From Paenibacillus abyssi (GTDB lineage: Bacteria > Bacillota > Bacilli > Paenibacillales > Paenibacillaceae), in assembly GCF_014640295.1 (NCBI RefSeq), contig NZ_BMGR01000001.1, positions 434,001 to 498,000 of the forward strand: a DNA stretch of 64,000 bases, given 5' to 3'. Below, one piece after another: positions 61,990 through 64,000 of the stretch (the stretch's first letter is position 1; each line of letters begins with the position of its first letter). Under the pieces are notes generated by a model. The model worked only from the letters and a program-made list of their open reading frames with translations, did not search any database and was not told where the DNA came from. The position numbers were made by a program, and so were the translations under genes.

Positions 61990-63465
61990 TCAGGTCCCGC
62001 AAAAGGTTCGGTAGGGACGGTCTGATGGTGAAGGCGATGTGGAGTAATCAACCTGTTCTGGGGAGTGCGCGTAGGGGCTCGAAAGAACATCAAGAAGCCG
62101 CTCCATCACACTGTAGTCTCCTTGTTTCACCGCGGCTTCGAGTGCCTCTTCTACCCGGTGGTTGCGAGGGATTAGTGCGGGATTGCTGCTGCGCATCAAC
62201 TGATACGAGGAGGCTTTTGGTTCCTGCTGCCTGCCCAGTCTCGCCTGCCACAGCTCCTGCCACTGTGTAAATTCCGCGGTGCCAGACAGGACCGTATCCT
62301 CCGGCTTTTCAAAAGTTAACGCACGGAAGGTATTGGTATAGTCCGCACGATATTTCTGCATCATACTGAGGAGCTCTTCAATAAGGTCTTCATCCTGTTG
62401 TTCTTCGTTAAAGATTCCGAGTTTTGCTCTCATTCCCGCTAGCCAATTACGGTGATACAGCTGGGCAAAATCGGAAATCGCATTCTCGGCCAGTTCAACT
62501 GCCTTCTCCTCGTTGTCATGCAGCAGCGGTAACAGAGCTTCAGCAAATCTCGCGAGATTCCAGGCGGCAATACGCGGCTGATTACCATAAGCATAGCGGC
62601 CATGAATGTCAATGGAACTGAACACCGTTGCCGGGTCATAGACATCTATGAAGGCACAAGGGCCGTAATCAATGGTTTCTCCGCTAAGGGCCATGTTGTC
62701 GGTGTTCATCACCCCGTGAATAAAGCCAACTTGCTGCCATTTTGCAATCAGCACGGCCTGACGCTTGATTACTTCCTTAAGCAGTGAAATATAGCGGTTC
62801 TCATCAGCGTCAACTTCTGAAAAATGTCTGTGCAATGTGTAATCAGCCAGGGTCCGGAGATCCTGAACTGTGCCCCACTGTGAAACGTATTGAAAGGTGC
62901 CGACGCGCAGATGACTGGCTGCGACGCGGGTCAAAATTGCTCCAGGCTGCTCAATTTCGCGGAATATGGACTCACCGGTTGTCACCACCGCTAAGCTGCG
63001 GGTGGTAGCAATACCAAGCGCATGCATGGCTTCGCTAATGATGTATTCGCGCAGCATCGGCCCAAGTGCGGCCCGGCCATCGCCCCTGCGGGAGTATGGC
63101 GTTATACCAGAACCCTTAAGTTGAATATCGACCCGCTCACCCAGGGGAGTGATCTGTTCGCCAAGGAGCAGAGCCCGGCCGTCCCCCAACATGTTAAAAT
63201 GCCCGAATTGATGACCCGCGTAAGCTTGGGCAAGAGGCAAAGCGCCTTCGGGAACCCGGTTGCCGGCTAGCACCGCTACGCCATCATTGCTTTGCAGCGC
63301 TTGGACGTTCAACCCAAGAGTTGCTGCCAAAGGTTCATTAAGAATGGCCAGCTTCGGCGAGCGTACAGGGGTTGGGTTCATCCTGGTAAAAACTGATTCC
63401 GGCAGACGAGCGTAACTGTTGTCGAAGTTCCATCCTGCTTCTATTATTGCTTCTTCCTCTGTCAT
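61990..63465 (-). CDS. selO: SelO/YdiU protein adenylyltransferase
   Basis: 491-residue SelO-family protein, a pseudokinase-fold enzyme that transfers AMP to other proteins. The family features [20 protein letters not shown] and [20 protein letters not shown] are near residues 80-145, and [20 protein letters not shown] holds the metal-binding loop. The C-terminus YRTFCGT ends with the redox-active Cys region conserved in the family (Sec in some eukaryotes). ATG 63465 follows AAAGGTG. It lies alone, and full length is normal. Confidence 0.9.
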   Translation of the reverse strand: MTEEEAIIEAGWNFDNSYARLPESVFTRMNPTPVRSPKLAILNEPLAATLGLNVQALQSNDGVAVLAGNRVPEGALPLAQAYAGHQFGHFNMLGDGRALLLGEQITPLGERVDIQLKGSGITPYSRRGDGRAALGPMLREYIISEAMHALGIATTRSLAVVTTGESIFREIEQPGAILTRVAASHLRVGTFQYVSQWGTVQDLRTLADYTLHRHFSEVDADENRYISLLKEVIKRQAVLIAKWQQVGFIHGVMNTDNMALSGETIDYGPCAFIDVYDPATVFSSIDIHGRYAYGNQPRIAAWNLARFAEALLPLLHDNEEKAVELAENAISDFAQLYHRNWLAGMRAKLGIFNEEQQDEDLIEELLSMMQKYRADYTNTFRALTFEKPEDTVLSGTAEFTQWQELWQARLGRQQEPKASSYQLMRSSNPALIPRNHRVEEALEAAVKQGDYSVMERLLDVLSSPYAHSPEQVDYSTSPSPSDRPYRTFCGT

Positions 63466-63912
63466 CGTATCACCTTTATTTCTATTGACTTATTTTAATT
63501 AGTTTTGCTTCTGCCAATTTATTATACCCTTCCCTTGTGTTATTCTGCCAGTTCCTTTACCACCATTTCAACTCTTTCATCATTACCTTCATAAAAAATC
63601 AATGGTAAATGGCTTATGACGGTGGGATATGGAGGTATGTTGCAATATTGAAGGCATTACCGTGCGGAGGAAAAGTTACTTCTCTGCGCCATCTTAAACG
63701 GCAAGTTTAAAGGCCACCCATTGGGATGGCCCTTTCTTTGTGGAACAATGGTAGAAAGAAGCTCATCCGCCACTTTGTCTTATACCCATATAATAAATCA
63801 TTTTTTAAAAAATAAACAGACTACCAATATTTAGATAAAGTTTTATAATAAGGTCATTCAAATTATTCCGAAAAGGTAATTTCTTTGGCATGAATATTAA
63901 GGAGGATGATTC
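63466..63912. other. Intergenic stretch with a terminator-like hairpin
   Basis: About 450 bases without a recognised gene. A hairpin at 63712-63731 (GGCCACCC with GGG and TGGCC, one bulged A, loop ATT) followed by CTTTCTTT looks like a plus-strand terminator, though no gene precedes it, so it may be left from a deleted one. AT-rich DNA with TATAAT at 63844-63849 lies 64 bases before the next start and may be its promoter. Confidence 0.4.
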
Positions 63913-64000
63913 ATGAGAGTTGGGACTGCTCGAGCTGCAGCGGCAGAGTGGGTTATGCAGCACGCTAGTACGGAAGCAGGGTTCATGGGGGCGTATTTCA
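63913..64000 (+). CDS. Start of an unidentified gene, cut by the window end
   Basis: ATG 63913 lies eight bases after AAGGAGGA, an excellent ribosome binding site. The 29 visible codons (MRVGTARAAAAEWVMQHAST, then EAGFMGAYF) are open to the window edge. The start helix followed by a G-A-Y-F strand recalls the beginning of nucleotidyltransferase-like proteins, but too little is visible to assign a family. Confidence 0.5.
   Translation, partial: MRVGTARAAAAEWVMQHASTEAGFMGAYF

Noticed and set aside
1-64000. CRISPR arrays, rRNA and tRNA genes
   Set aside because: No regularly spaced repeats, no rRNA-like blocks and no cloverleaf with a T-loop consensus were noticed anywhere in the window by reading; a covariance search was not possible.

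Overview
The window looks like chromosomal DNA of a low-to-mid GC, spore-former-type Firmicute, most likely Paenibacillus or a close relative. The reasons are strong GGAGG-type ribosome binding sites, lipoprotein sugar-binding proteins paired with MalF/MalG-type permeases without their own ATPase, YesM/YesN-type two-component systems, and relics of IS110, IS21, IS3 and IS1182 elements. This assignment is inference from gene style; no rRNA or tRNA gene was seen. Layout: 1-2 kb holds the edge of a small membrane protein gene and two decayed genes (DUF4085 and a UvrA paralogue). 2-7 kb holds a royal-jelly/yellow-type protein, an SDR, an aldo/keto reductase and a YegS/DagK-type lipid kinase. 6.8-9.4 kb is a metN-metI-metQ methionine transporter operon on the minus strand. 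9.6-11.4 kb has small membrane, lipoprotein and unknown genes. 11.45-23.6 kb is one long minus-strand catabolic locus: a LacI regulator, two RraA-fold proteins, a 3-hydroxyisobutyrate dehydrogenase-type reductase, an LDH2-type dehydrogenase, an iron alcohol dehydrogenase, an aldehyde dehydrogenase, an RpiB-type isomerase, a sugar ABC importer and a D-2-hydroxyacid dehydrogenase. The substrate is not evident. 24-26.5 kb is an insertion-sequence graveyard around one DUF6624 gene. 26.5-31.6 kb has asnB, a ruined glycoside-hydrolase-like gene and an OmpR-type two-component pair. 31.7-41.5 kb is an accessory patchwork of redox enzymes, two paralogous Bcr/CflA-type MFS exporters, a cupin, a radical SAM enzyme, TetR and HxlR regulators, and many gene relics. 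41.6-56.9 kb is a cycloisomaltooligosaccharide (cyclodextran) locus: a secreted GH31 6-alpha-glucosyltransferase-like enzyme, a secreted GH66 cycloisomaltooligosaccharide glucanotransferase-like enzyme, an ABC importer and a signal-less GH66 hydrolase, with a divergent YesM/YesN two-component system. 57-63.5 kb has mqo, a LysR / isochorismatase-family amidase / lone binding-protein module, and selO. How the genes fit together: in the cyclodextran locus the secreted GH31 and GH66 enzymes probably convert extracellular alpha-glucan into alpha-1,6-linked and then cyclic products; the ABC proteins take these up and the cytosolic GH66 opens or cuts them. The catabolic locus probably imports a sugar or sugar-derived acid or polyol, then oxidises it, isomerises it and cleaves it with RraA-fold aldolases. 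The exact chemistry is the main open question of the window. Twelve or so relics show that small accessory genes here decay often, while the two large operons are intact.
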